42,443 bases of DNA. Source: a virus. Positions 6,272-12,241 of this stretch are shown here, piece after piece. The notes under the pieces were generated by a model. That model saw nothing but the letters and a program-made list of their open reading frames with translations, ran no database searches and was not told the DNA's origin. Numbering within the stretch: the stretch's first letter is position 1; every line of letters starts with the position of its first letter. The translations under genes were made by a program, and so were the position numbers. The stretch spans positions 1-42,443 of IMG/VR virus record IMGVR_UViG_3300005096_000014. The stretch is one strand, 5' to 3'.

Positions 6272-6993
6272 ACTTGTCCGTATTCCTCCTTAAGTTCTTG
6301 TAGCTCTCTAGCAGATCTTTCCTCATCTGTTTCTTTTTTTACTTTTGGTTCAAATAGCCCAGTATAGCCGTTGTCGGCAGACAGCTTAACAATTCCAGTT
6401 GCCACCTCAACGGAATACTTAGATAAAAACTTCATTTGCTTTTTAGCCACAGTTGGCTTAATGGCTTTGCGATCTTCCTTACGTACTTGTAGCCAGTCTT
6501 TCCACTCTTCTCTAAAAAGTTCAGAGGTTTGGAATTCTATTGGGAATAATTCTATAAATTCAATCTGACCATTCCCCTTTGGGGGTAAGGGGGATTCTTT
6601 ATTCTTATTCTTTATCTTACTCTTTACTCTTACTTCTTTATGGTTGGAAGGTTTCTTGCTAGCAACTTGCAAGTCTTTTGTGTAATTATCCTTTATTTCC
6701 AACATCTTATCAAACTTAAATACCCAGTTTTCTTTAGAAAAGGTTACTGAAAGTTTACCGGAAGTCTGACAAAACTCGAACACTTGTCTGAGTTTTGCTT
6801 GAGAACTTCGTAACTTTCGCCGGAGATAAGCAGGAGAGATGCTAAGGTTCCCGGTGATAGTTGTCCCGTTTTCCTTGCTGATAATTTCTATCAATCCGAA
6901 ATATGCTACATAACCTGAATGGGAGAATTTGTCGAGAAGTGCTTGAATAAAAGGATCTTCCAAGCTATCTGAATAATGTTTAAACCACTTCAA
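6268..6993 (-). CDS. replication initiator-like protein (winged-helix N-terminus)
   Basis: The 241-residue product starts at ATG 6993 behind GGAGGCCTCATTG. Residues 1-75 (MKWFKHYSDSLEDPFIQALL, YVAYFGLIEIISKENG) resemble the N-terminal domain found in many phage replisome organisers and Lin1244/Lin1753-type proteins, in which a winged helix is expected. A Lys-rich linker (residues about 115-140) leads to a helical C-terminal domain (FREEWKDWLQVRK). The product probably binds the phage origin and recruits host helicase. It is the first gene of a leftward unit whose promoter faces the HTH regulator. Confidence 0.6.
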   Translation of the reverse strand: MKWFKHYSDSLEDPFIQALLDKFSHSGYVAYFGLIEIISKENGTTITGNLSISPAYLRRKLRSSQAKLRQVFEFCQTSGKLSVTFSKENWVFKFDKMLEIKDNYTKDLQVASKKPSNHKEVRVKSKIKNKNKESPLPPKGNGQIEFIELFPIEFQTSELFREEWKDWLQVRKEDRKAIKPTVAKKQMKFLSKYSVEVATGIVKLSADNGYTGLFEPKVKKETDEERSARELQELKEEYGQV

Positions 6994-7100
6994 TGAGGCC
7001 TCCTGTCCGAGGGTTAGGTTTTGAGTAGAGGAAGTGGGACAGCACCTCCCCTACTCTCTACCTTGGGATTTGTACCGCTTGGCGCGGCGAAGATATTTTA

Positions 7101-7129
7101 GGGTAACACTTAATCCATCTTGATGTCAA
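7101..7129 (-). promoter_or_regulatory. candidate leftward promoter for the replication unit
   Basis: On the minus strand TTGACA (7129-7124) is followed after 17 nt by TTACCC (7106-7101). The -10 match is poor, but spacing and -35 match four other sites in the window. It would drive 6993-5012 with a leader of about 100 nt. It lies back to back with the rightward promoter at 7142, so one regulator could control both. Bases 6994-7100 otherwise show no gene. Confidence 0.4.
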
Positions 7130-7141
7130 TAGCAGATACAC

Positions 7142-7170
7142 TTGACATTTAGTCTTACACGTGGTAGTGT
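7142..7170 (+). promoter_or_regulatory. rightward promoter over the HTH gene
   Basis: TTGACA (7142-7147), 17 nt, TAGTGT (7165-7170). The start codon of the next gene (7176) lies where the transcript should begin, so the first mRNA may be leaderless. The spacer contains CACGTG (7158-7163), and ACAC/GTGT flank it, forming a possible operator. Confidence 0.5.
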
Positions 7171-7175
7171 TAGGT

Positions 7176-7409
7176 ATGAGAAAAAATAAGAAGATTACAC
7201 TTAACCAATACTTGAAGGATACAGAGCAAACATGTTATGCGTTCTCCAAGCTACACAAGCTTCCTCAGAGCACTTTATATCGGCACATGGCGAAAGGTAC
7301 TCCGCTGTTATGGCGGAACGCTAAGGGGGTGTCAAGGGCAACTAAGGGCATAGTAAGCACGGACACATTGCAAACTCCAAGGAGACACTTATGCTCTACC
7401 CTAAAGTAA
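7176..7409 (+). CDS. HTH transcription regulator (Cro/repressor-like)
   Basis: The 77-residue product begins MRKNKKITLNQYLKDTEQTC and contains YAFSKLHKLPQSTLYRHMAK, which fits a helix-turn-helix with recognition helix near residues 28-40. The tail is basic. A GTG at 7161 is in frame but lies upstream of the predicted -10 box; ATG 7176 is preferred although no Shine-Dalgarno precedes it, as in leaderless repressor mRNAs such as lambda cI from PRM. As first gene of the rightward unit, facing the replication genes, it probably regulates the divergent promoters. No peptidase or oligomerisation domain is seen. Confidence 0.55.
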   Translation: MRKNKKITLNQYLKDTEQTCYAFSKLHKLPQSTLYRHMAKGTPLLWRNAKGVSRATKGIVSTDTLQTPRRHLCSTLK

Positions 7410-7431
7410 ATACATCTGATTGGAGGTAAAT

Positions 7432-7788
7432 ATGGAAATAACTAAATATCAAAATGCGCTAATGCAACATTGCTGCGGACTAAATAAAGGTGAAAAGCGC
7501 AATTTTTTCGGAACAAGCAAAGGCTATAAAGATTCTGATGAATTTGAAAAGCTTGTTGATGCTGGATTAGCCGTTAGCCACACACCGCCTTCATGGAGTG
7601 GCGATACGGCACTATACACCTTGACTGATGAAGGAAAAAAAGTGGCGGCAGAGAATATGCCGGAGCCTGAACCAATTAAAAAAAGAACACGAAGCCAGCA
7701 AAATTATCGGGATTATTTAGATTCACCTTACTTTGATGCTGGAGATAGCTTTGCTGCTTACATGGGGTTTAGCCAGGCCACTGACTAG
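7432..7788 (+). CDS. hypothetical 118-residue protein, possible winged helix
   Basis: TTGGAGGTAAAT precedes ATG 7432. Residues 1-70 (TKYQNALMQHCCGLNKGEK, FEKLVDAGLAVSHTPPS, ALYTLTDEGKKVA) follow the pattern of a winged-helix or MarR-like fold in which DEGKKV is the end of the wing. The C-terminus (NYRDYLDSPYFDAGDSFAAY) is a separate acidic tail. Possibly a regulator; not certain. Confidence 0.55.
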   Translation: MEITKYQNALMQHCCGLNKGEKRNFFGTSKGYKDSDEFEKLVDAGLAVSHTPPSWSGDTALYTLTDEGKKVAAENMPEPEPIKKRTRSQQNYRDYLDSPYFDAGDSFAAYMGFSQATD

Positions 7789-7822
7789 CTTTACACTAAC
7801 GGATAATTACTATAGGGGCAAA

Positions 7823-8128
7823 ATGCACATAGAAAAAACTGACTCAGACGAAGCTATTTTAGATGGTGCCCTAGGTCTATGGGGGTTGCATCATCAGATA
7901 GGTAAGGTTTCTGAAGAGTGTGGCGAGCTACTAACTTCTCTAAATCAATTTAACGAGAATAGGGCTACTAAAGAGGCTGTTGCCGAAGAGGTAGCCGACG
8001 TAATCATCATGATGGCTCAGATGTCGAAAGCCTTCGGTGACGAACTCGTGCAATCTTTTATCGACAAAAAGCTTTCCAGGCTTTCAGTCCGTATAGCTTC
8101 TAGGTCAGAAACTATACAAGGTTGGTAA
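7823..8128 (+). CDS. MazG-like nucleotide pyrophosphohydrolase
   Basis: The preferred start is ATG 7823 (MHIEKTDSDEAILDGA) behind AGGGGCAAA; an open frame extends upstream only within the neighbour. The 101-residue product carries the all-alpha NTP pyrophosphohydrolase signature: EECGELL at residues 31-37 and EEVADVIIMM at 55-64, the acidic groups that hold Mg2+. Members hydrolyse NTP or dNTP to monophosphates; phage copies may balance nucleotide pools or lower (p)ppGpp. The length is that of a single-domain MazG. Confidence 0.75.
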   Translation: MHIEKTDSDEAILDGALGLWGLHHQIGKVSEECGELLTSLNQFNENRATKEAVAEEVADVIIMMAQMSKAFGDELVQSFIDKKLSRLSVRIASRSETIQGW

Positions 8129-8137
8129 GGTCGCATA

Positions 8138-8323
8138 ATGGCAACTAGAGCGCAATTACGAGAGTTCGCTAGTGGGATTGTTAGGGGAGAGCGTATCCGT
8201 ATCCTTAAAGAGCTAGAAAAGATGGAATGTCCACCAGCTATATTTAGGACTGGTGCAGAAGACTTCGCTTATGCTCGTGGGTTGCGTGACTTCTCCAAAA
8301 AAATCAAAGATAAAATGAAGTGA
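8138..8323 (+). CDS. hypothetical 61-residue basic helical protein
   Basis: ATG 8138 lies 9 nt after the upstream stop, with AAGGT nearby. The product (MATRAQLREFASGIVRGERI) is helical and basic and ends LRDFSKKIKDKMK. It lies just upstream of the tRNA gene. Not recognised. Confidence 0.5.
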   Translation: MATRAQLREFASGIVRGERIRILKELEKMECPPAIFRTGAEDFAYARGLRDFSKKIKDKMK

Positions 8324-8333
8324 TTAAAAACAT

Positions 8334-8419
8334 GGGGCGGTGCAGGAGCGGTAACTGGTCGGACTGTAAATCCGTAGCACCCGATGGGGTCGGAGGTTCA
8401 AATCCTTCTCGCCCCACCA
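8334..8419 (+). tRNA. tRNA-Tyr (anticodon GTA)
   Basis: The 86-nt sequence folds as a class II tRNA. The acceptor stem pairs GGGGCGG with TCGCCCC (one G-U), followed by A and an encoded CCA. The anticodon loop is CTGTAAA, giving GTA, closed by CGGA/TCCG. A long variable arm (CACCC/GGGGT-like) fits bacterial tRNA-Tyr. The T arm is GGAGG-TTCAAAT-CCTTC. It lies between two coding genes on the same strand, so it is probably cut from the operon transcript. Confidence 0.9.
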
Positions 8420-8453
8420 TTAGAAATTAGAAAGGTTAAAGGGTGAGAAGATA

Positions 8454-8978
8454 ATGAGCTGTACAACTGTTAAGGCATTATGGCCTGGAGAAAAACATAG
8501 CGATTTTGAAGAACTTGTAAATTCTCATGGTAGTGCGCCTGTTATATGGGATGCAATGTGTCGTAAATATTATGGGACTGATCCCTTTGCATTTTACGGG
8601 ATGGTAAATATACTCTGCACCCGCTGGAGGGATTTAAGTATACCAAAACATCACCGGGCAGTGTTGATGATGACTTTTGATAGGGCATATATTATAAGGG
8701 CTGACTATGCAAAAGCGGCAGTAGATATTAGAGCATGGCTTAAAGATTTTCCCCAGGGGATTGAATGTATAAACCATTGGCCGCGACTTGCTGAAATATT
8801 TGAAAGTGATCCAGAGATACCAGCTATTGGCTTATATTTAACCTCTGTCGGGGATGACCCATTCGAAGGTCAATGGGACGAAGAGAAAGAAGAGTATTCT
8901 CAGCCAGATTGGGAGCAGTGTTTCGATATTTATGAAGAAATGGAAATTTTTGAAGAGGCTGTAAAACAGTGTGGCTGA
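8454..8978 (+). CDS. hypothetical 174-residue acidic protein
   Basis: AAAGGGTGAGAAGATA precedes ATG 8454. The product is alpha-rich, with many Trp and Tyr residues and an acidic C-terminal third (WDEEKEEYSQPDWEQCFDIY). No catalytic motif or known domain is recognised. The high acidity might indicate a DNA mimic, but that is only a guess. Confidence 0.6.
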   Translation: MSCTTVKALWPGEKHSDFEELVNSHGSAPVIWDAMCRKYYGTDPFAFYGMVNILCTRWRDLSIPKHHRAVLMMTFDRAYIIRADYAKAAVDIRAWLKDFPQGIECINHWPRLAEIFESDPEIPAIGLYLTSVGDDPFEGQWDEEKEEYSQPDWEQCFDIYEEMEIFEEAVKQCG

Positions 8979-9021
8979 AAGGCTGGCCGCAAGACCGAGA
9001 GCTAAGTAAGGAATTTTTAGG

Positions 9022-9246
9022 ATGGATATTATTTCAGTAATATTATTTGCGGTTTTCTGGGTAGCCTGCGGAGTTCTGAGCTACGGTTTTAACTTTGCTT
9101 TTTATCAACGAAGGTTTTTTCGTATTGCTCAAGAGAACTACAGAAAAGACCAGTTTTTCTGTAGTTTGGCAAGTCTTTTTGGCCCGGTATCGTTAGCATC
9201 AATAGTGTTTCTGGGGCTACATGAGTACGGGATAAAGTTTAGGTAA
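9022..9246 (+). CDS. small two-span membrane protein
   Basis: AAGGAATTTTTAGG precedes ATG 9022. The 74-residue product has hydrophobic segments at residues about 3-25 (ISVILFAVFWVACGVLSYGF) and 48-66 (LASLFGPVSLASIVFLGL), linked by a basic loop (QRRFFRIAQENYRK). An inner-membrane location is predicted. It is far from the lysis genes; function unknown. Confidence 0.6.
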   Translation: MDIISVILFAVFWVACGVLSYGFNFAFYQRRFFRIAQENYRKDQFFCSLASLFGPVSLASIVFLGLHEYGIKFR

Positions 9247-9251
9247 AATAG

Positions 9252-9485
9252 ATGGGTGATCTTCTTAGGCTAGATTATATTAATAGTTTACCACAACCCT
9301 TTATTGCCACGTTTTGCGGCGGGGGAGAATGGCCTGTTTATGACATTGATGTTAAGACAGGGTTATTGAGAATAGATATCGTAGGGAAGTTGCAAGTTAC
9401 TGAAATAGGTGAAATAGACTTTTTCACTGATGAAGCTGGGAAGAAGCACGACACAGACAGTTTCTATTCTGATCATGAAGGGTAA
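9252..9485 (+). CDS. hypothetical 77-residue acidic protein
   Basis: The ATG at 9252 follows the upstream stop by 5 nt; the ribosome site is weak (AGGTAAAATAG). The product is beta-rich (WPVYDIDVKTGLLRIDIVGK) and acidic, ending in an Asp/Ser-rich tail. Not recognised. Confidence 0.55.
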   Translation: MGDLLRLDYINSLPQPFIATFCGGGEWPVYDIDVKTGLLRIDIVGKLQVTEIGEIDFFTDEAGKKHDTDSFYSDHEG

Positions 9486-9488
9486 AAT

Positions 9489-9725
9489 ATGAATATAACA
9501 GAACAAGTGTTGCTCAATCTATTAGGGTTGATAGAGTTTAAACACGATGACCATAGCGTGGCTACTGATGCGGCTAGGTTGATAATCAAGTTAGAGGGTG
9601 AGTTAGCAGTAACAAAAAACACTCTTGCACTTACGAAGGATGGGCTTGAGGAGGCTTTAGGTTGGAACTGGCTTGAAGATGACGTCCCAGTGCACATAGA
9701 AGTTAAGTTGAGGGATTTACTTTAG
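9489..9725 (+). CDS. hypothetical 78-residue helical protein
   Basis: GAAGGGTAAAAT precedes ATG 9489. The product (MNITEQVLLNLLGLIEFKHD) is helical, with the segment ARLIIKLEGELAVTKNTLAL probably a coiled coil. No domain recognised. Confidence 0.55.
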   Translation: MNITEQVLLNLLGLIEFKHDDHSVATDAARLIIKLEGELAVTKNTLALTKDGLEEALGWNWLEDDVPVHIEVKLRDLL

Positions 9726-9728
9726 GAT

Positions 9729-9748
9729 CGACCCAGCGCGTGGGGTCG
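9729..9748 (+). terminator. short hairpin after 9725
   Basis: CGACCC (9729-9734) pairs with GGGTCG (9743-9748) across an 8-nt loop, and TAGTTTG follows. It starts 4 nt after the stop of the previous gene. This fits a weak terminator or a processing hairpin; the U-run is too short for a confident call. Confidence 0.35.
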
Positions 9749-9777
9749 TAGTTTGTCCGCATCTTTTAGAGGGTTAA

Positions 9778-9984
9778 ATGGTTATCAAAACAGTCTTCAG
9801 GTACAGTAAAAGAGAAAAGGTTTTTAGGGTGTTTAGAGTGCTGTTTGCGAATAGAACACGCAAATTTTCAATTGCATTTGCTCTAAAGGTATTCGAGTAT
9901 AGTAAAGATATATCTGGAACCTATATTGTGTTCTGCTGTTTGAGACTTCACTTCGCTGTTACATATAGTGGTAAGTTTTGCTAA
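9778..9984 (+). CDS. possible small basic protein
   Basis: A frame of 68 residues starts at ATG 9778 behind AGAGGGTTAA. The product is very basic and aromatic (KTVFRYSKREKVFRVFRVLF) and ends with CCLRLHFAVTYSGKFC. The composition is odd compared with the neighbours and the flanking DNA is structured, so this may not be a real gene. Confidence 0.3.
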   Translation: MVIKTVFRYSKREKVFRVFRVLFANRTRKFSIAFALKVFEYSKDISGTYIVFCCLRLHFAVTYSGKFC

Positions 9985-9985
9985 C

Positions 9986-10093
9986 TACTGGTGAATCCAG
10001 TATCTTTGAAAAGGCGCAAGGGAAAATGGCCCCCTTGCAGAGGACACCTGAGAAAGATCAGGATGCCATGTCCACATAGGGTGAAAGTCCCTA
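9986..10093 (+). ncRNA. chain of four hairpins, candidate structured RNA or leader
   Basis: Four consecutive stems can be drawn: TACTGG/CCAGTA (9986-9991/9997-10002); GCAAGGG/CCCTTGC (10016-10022/10032-10038); GGACA/TGTCC (10042-10046/10069-10073) enclosing CCTGA/TCAGG (10047-10051/10058-10062); and TAGGG/CCCTA (10077-10081/10089-10093). The stretch has no convincing reading frame. It lies upstream of the 56-residue gene at 10142, so it may be a regulatory leader, an intron fragment or a small RNA. It does not match a class I know. Confidence 0.4.
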
Positions 10094-10141
10094 AATCTAG
10101 TGTCTGTTTCAGGGGTTTGTTAGCTGACTTGAGGTATTTTT

Positions 10142-10312
10142 ATGGAAAATAATTTCCCAGTTAAGTGTGTAGAACACATAGCCAAGCGTGGATGCCAATG
10201 CCAAGTGAGCGCCCTAGATGTTGACTTAAATCGGCATTACAGGTCTTGCATGGTCGGACAAGCGCAGAAGTATTTAGGTAAAAAAGTTACAGAGAAAAAG
10301 TTGTATGCTTGA
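10142..10312 (+). CDS. hypothetical 56-residue protein with Cys residues
   Basis: ATG 10142 lies behind CTTGAGGTATTTTT. The product reads MENNFPVKCVEHIAKRGCQC and continues with DLNRHYRSCMVGQAQKYLGK. The four cysteines and two histidines could bind a metal. It follows directly on a structured noncoding stretch. Not recognised. Confidence 0.55.
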   Translation: MENNFPVKCVEHIAKRGCQCQVSALDVDLNRHYRSCMVGQAQKYLGKKVTEKKLYA

Positions 10313-10330
10313 TAGCACATGGAGGGTTGC

Positions 10331-10597
10331 GTGACAAAATATAGATGTAGGTTAAATAACAGGTGGGGATGTGAAGCAAAGATTGAAGAAATTGAGGTCG
10401 AAAAGGAATCAGAGAAGTCAGTCTGGATAGAAGGCAACCGCAATGCAAAAATGTCGGATTATGCAAATTACTATAGCTCATGGGATGAAGCAAAAGCTGC
10501 GTTATATCGTTGTCAGAAAACATATGTTGACGGAGTTAGATCTAGCCTTGAAAGAGCAAAAGGAGTGTTAGGTAATATTAAGGGAATGAAGAGATAA
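10331..10597 (+). CDS. hypothetical 88-residue protein
   Basis: The frame opens at ATG 10319, but GGAGGG (10321-10326) overlaps that codon and lies 4 nt upstream of GTG 10331, which is therefore the likely start. The product contains RWGCEAKIEEIEVEKESEKS and a central NYYSSWDEAKAALYRCQKTY. This looks like a small alpha/beta domain that modifies nothing obvious. No family recognised. Confidence 0.55.
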   Translation: MTKYRCRLNNRWGCEAKIEEIEVEKESEKSVWIEGNRNAKMSDYANYYSSWDEAKAALYRCQKTYVDGVRSSLERAKGVLGNIKGMKR

Positions 10598-10606
10598 GCT
10601 GTGAAT

Positions 10607-10678
10607 ATGCACGTGAATATTACGGAGTGCCTGCCGGAATTGGCAGACGTATCATTATTAGAGCTGACGAACAATTAA
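10607..10678 (+). CDS. possible 23-residue peptide
   Basis: A short frame from ATG 10607 (or GTG 10601) gives MHVNITECLPELADVSLLEL followed by TNN and TAA. The amphipathic, leucine-rich composition is protein-like. The ribosome site is weak (AAGAGATAAG). The first part of the same DNA also resembles a tRNA-Leu D-arm, but the rest does not fold as a tRNA. Confidence 0.35.
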   Translation: MHVNITECLPELADVSLLELTNN

Positions 10679-10708
10679 GCCCACTAGTTACAGACGGCTA
10701 ACAGAGTG

Positions 10709-10732
10709 ATAAGTGGAAAACTTTCCGCTTAT
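10709..10732 (+). other. 11-bp hairpin
   Basis: ATAAGTGGAAA (10709-10719) pairs with TTTCCGCTTAT (10722-10732) with one G-T pair and almost no loop. No T-run follows, so it is not a standard terminator. It lies between the short peptide and the gene at 10772 and may protect or process the mRNA. Confidence 0.4.
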
Positions 10733-10754
10733 GGCGATATTAAATAGGAGATAG

Positions 10755-10772
10755 ATGAAAAATGGAGCCTAA
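10755..10772 (+). CDS. five-residue leader peptide (MKNGA) coupled to the next gene
   Basis: TAGGAGATAG stands just before ATG 10755, which opens a frame of five codons ending in TAA 10770-10772. The stop overlaps the next ATG (TAATG). The only ribosome site for the next gene (GGAG, 10764-10767) lies inside this frame. It may be a translational coupling device. Confidence 0.35.
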   Translation: MKNGA

Positions 10773-11074
10773 TGTTAAATTATGACGAAATAGGGAGTCC
10801 AAAAAATACGAGTTCTACTTTCGGTGTGCGATATACCGACAAATATAGATTTATATTTAGAGATGATAGTGGCAAAAAGATAGCTGAATTCGAGAGATAT
10901 AACCTTGAATGTTGTGCAGTGCATGGAAGGTTCTTTGTTGATTGCGATAAATGCCAACGCGTAGAGGTTAGAAAGATAATGGCAAAACCTGTAATTGAAG
11001 ATATAGAAAAATATCTCGATAGTATATACTCAACTGCTTTATACAAGACAATAAAATTAGGGGTTAGATGGTAA
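10772..11074 (+). CDS. hypothetical 100-residue protein with Cys motif
   Basis: ATG 10772 overlaps the stop of a five-codon leader. The product contains YNLECCAVHGRFFVDCDKCQ, five residues of which (Cys, Cys, His, Cys, Cys) could form a zinc site. It ends immediately before the RuvC-like gene. Not recognised. Confidence 0.55.
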   Translation: MLNYDEIGSPKNTSSTFGVRYTDKYRFIFRDDSGKKIAEFERYNLECCAVHGRFFVDCDKCQRVEVRKIMAKPVIEDIEKYLDSIYSTALYKTIKLGVRW

Positions 11075-11536
11075 ATGGGAAAGAATATTCTGGCTATAGA
11101 TCCTGGAACGGCTAAATCTGCGGTAGTCTTATTTAGACGTGGCATTGTGAGTTATGCTGAGATTGTAGATAATCACGATATCGTAGATACTATCTCGAAC
11201 GCTGCTGCGGATCATTTAGCGATAGAGATGATTGCAAGTTATGGAATGCCTGTAGGTAAAGAAGTCTTCGAGACATGTGTTTGGATAGGTAGAATGATTC
11301 AGCAGTGGGGTGAAAATTATTCCTATGTCTACCGCAAAGATGTCAAGATGCACTTATGTGGGAGTACTCGTGCTAAAGACTCTAATATTAGGCAAGCGTT
11401 AATCGATAGGTTTGGCCCCGGAAAGGATATCGCTATTGGGAAGAAAGCTTCTCCTGGTCCACTATACGGATTCAAAAAGGATCTATGGGCAGCCTTAGCC
11501 GTAGCAGTTACTTATGTTGACCTTAAGGCTAAATAA
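11075..11536 (+). CDS. RuvC-like Holliday junction resolvase
   Basis: The 153-residue product starts at ATG 11075, directly after the upstream stop. It has the RNase H-like pattern of RuvC: ILAIDPGTAKSAVV with Asp9, LAIEMIASYG with Glu51, and KKDLWAALAVAV with Asp136. KDSNIRQALIDRFG (102-115) matches the region before the last acidic pair. RuvC enzymes cut four-way junctions; in a phage such an enzyme would resolve recombination or branched DNA before packaging. It stands at the head of a recombination and ssDNA cassette. Confidence 0.7.
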   Translation: MGKNILAIDPGTAKSAVVLFRRGIVSYAEIVDNHDIVDTISNAAADHLAIEMIASYGMPVGKEVFETCVWIGRMIQQWGENYSYVYRKDVKMHLCGSTRAKDSNIRQALIDRFGPGKDIAIGKKASPGPLYGFKKDLWAALAVAVTYVDLKAK

Positions 11537-11541
11537 AACAC

Positions 11542-11570
11542 TTGACATTCTCACTCGTGAGATGTTATTG
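11542..11570 (+). promoter_or_regulatory. internal rightward promoter with dyad in the spacer
   Basis: TTGACA (11542-11547) is followed after 17 nt by TTATTG (11565-11570), or after 18 by TATTGT. ACACTTGACATT is identical with the site at 7142. The spacer holds CTCAC-TC-GTGAG (11550-11561), a probable operator. It would start transcription of the SSB and nuclease genes about 30 nt upstream of ATG 11603. Confidence 0.5.
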
Positions 11571-11602
11571 TAAGTTATCACATAAAAAAAGGAGATAAAC
11601 AA

Positions 11603-11803
11603 ATGACATCAGTAACTATTACAGGAAGTCAGGGCGAAAAAATATTAAAGGTAATCCATCGGAAAAACGGAAAAGTGGAGATATTACAAGGTGACTCTTC
11701 AGAGTTCATGACTGGGACAAAAATTTCAGAGTTTCTGTCTGGAACAAGAATTACCGTAAGAGGCGATGGCAGGGTAAAACTTCAAGAGCTGGTAACTGAG
11801 TAA
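11603..11803 (+). CDS. hypothetical 66-residue protein before SSB
   Basis: AAAAAAAGGAGATAAACAA precedes ATG 11603, a strong ribosome site. The product is beta-rich (VTITGSQGEKILKVIHRKNG, RITVRGDGRVKLQELV), with no cysteines. Its TAA overlaps the SSB start (TAATG). It is probably a partner in the DNA cassette; family unknown. Confidence 0.6.
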   Translation: MTSVTITGSQGEKILKVIHRKNGKVEILQGDSSEFMTGTKISEFLSGTRITVRGDGRVKLQELVTE

Positions 11804-12231
11804 TGTATAACAAAGTAATCTTACTCGGCAACCTCACCAGAGATCCTGAAATGAAGCCTCTGCCGAGCGGTACCTCAGTTTGTAACTTCTCTCTGGCCCT
11901 TAACAGAAAGTACAAGGTCGGAGACGAGCAGAAAGAAGAGGTCTCGTACTTTGACATTGTGGTGTTTGGCAGGCAGGCCGAAACGTCCAGTCAGTATCTG
12001 AGTAAGGGTAGCTCAGTACTGGTAGACGGACGGTTGCAGCAACGTAGGTGGGACGATAAAGACTCTGGGCAAAAGAGATCTAAGGTCGAGGTGGTTGCCG
12101 AGACTGTTAGATTTATGCCAAAGGCTGCTTCAAGTGGAAAAGAGGTCCCTGAAGCGCATCACGTCAGCTCCGAGCAGCCGCCCATTGATCCGCAGTTGCC
12201 ACAAAAAGGCTCGGGTTTCGTACCCTTTTAA
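11803..12231 (+). CDS. ssb: single-stranded DNA-binding protein
   Basis: The 142-residue product opens MYNKVILLGNLTRDPEMKPL and contains VSYFDIVVFGRQAETSSQYL and SSVLVDGRLQQRRWDDKDSG, the OB-fold landmarks of bacterial SSB. It coats ssDNA in replication and recombination. The tail ends GSGFVPF: the terminal Pro-Phe is kept but the acidic DDD of the usual DDDIPF tip is absent, so binding to host partner proteins may be changed. The gene overlaps its neighbour as TAATG and is followed by an exonuclease-like gene. Confidence 0.88.
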   Translation: MYNKVILLGNLTRDPEMKPLPSGTSVCNFSLALNRKYKVGDEQKEEVSYFDIVVFGRQAETSSQYLSKGSSVLVDGRLQQRRWDDKDSGQKRSKVEVVAETVRFMPKAASSGKEVPEAHHVSSEQPPIDPQLPQKGSGFVPF

Positions 12232-12241
12232 AGGAGATACT

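Noticed and set aside
10077-10093. Group II intron fragment from GGGTGAAAGTCCC
   Set aside because: No reverse transcriptase, no domain V and no 5' GUGYG start were seen.
10627-10700. tRNA-Leu-like sequence (GCCGGAATTGGCAGACG resembles a D-arm)
   Set aside because: No anticodon arm, T-arm or acceptor pairing follows, and the same bases encode a plausible 23-residue peptide.
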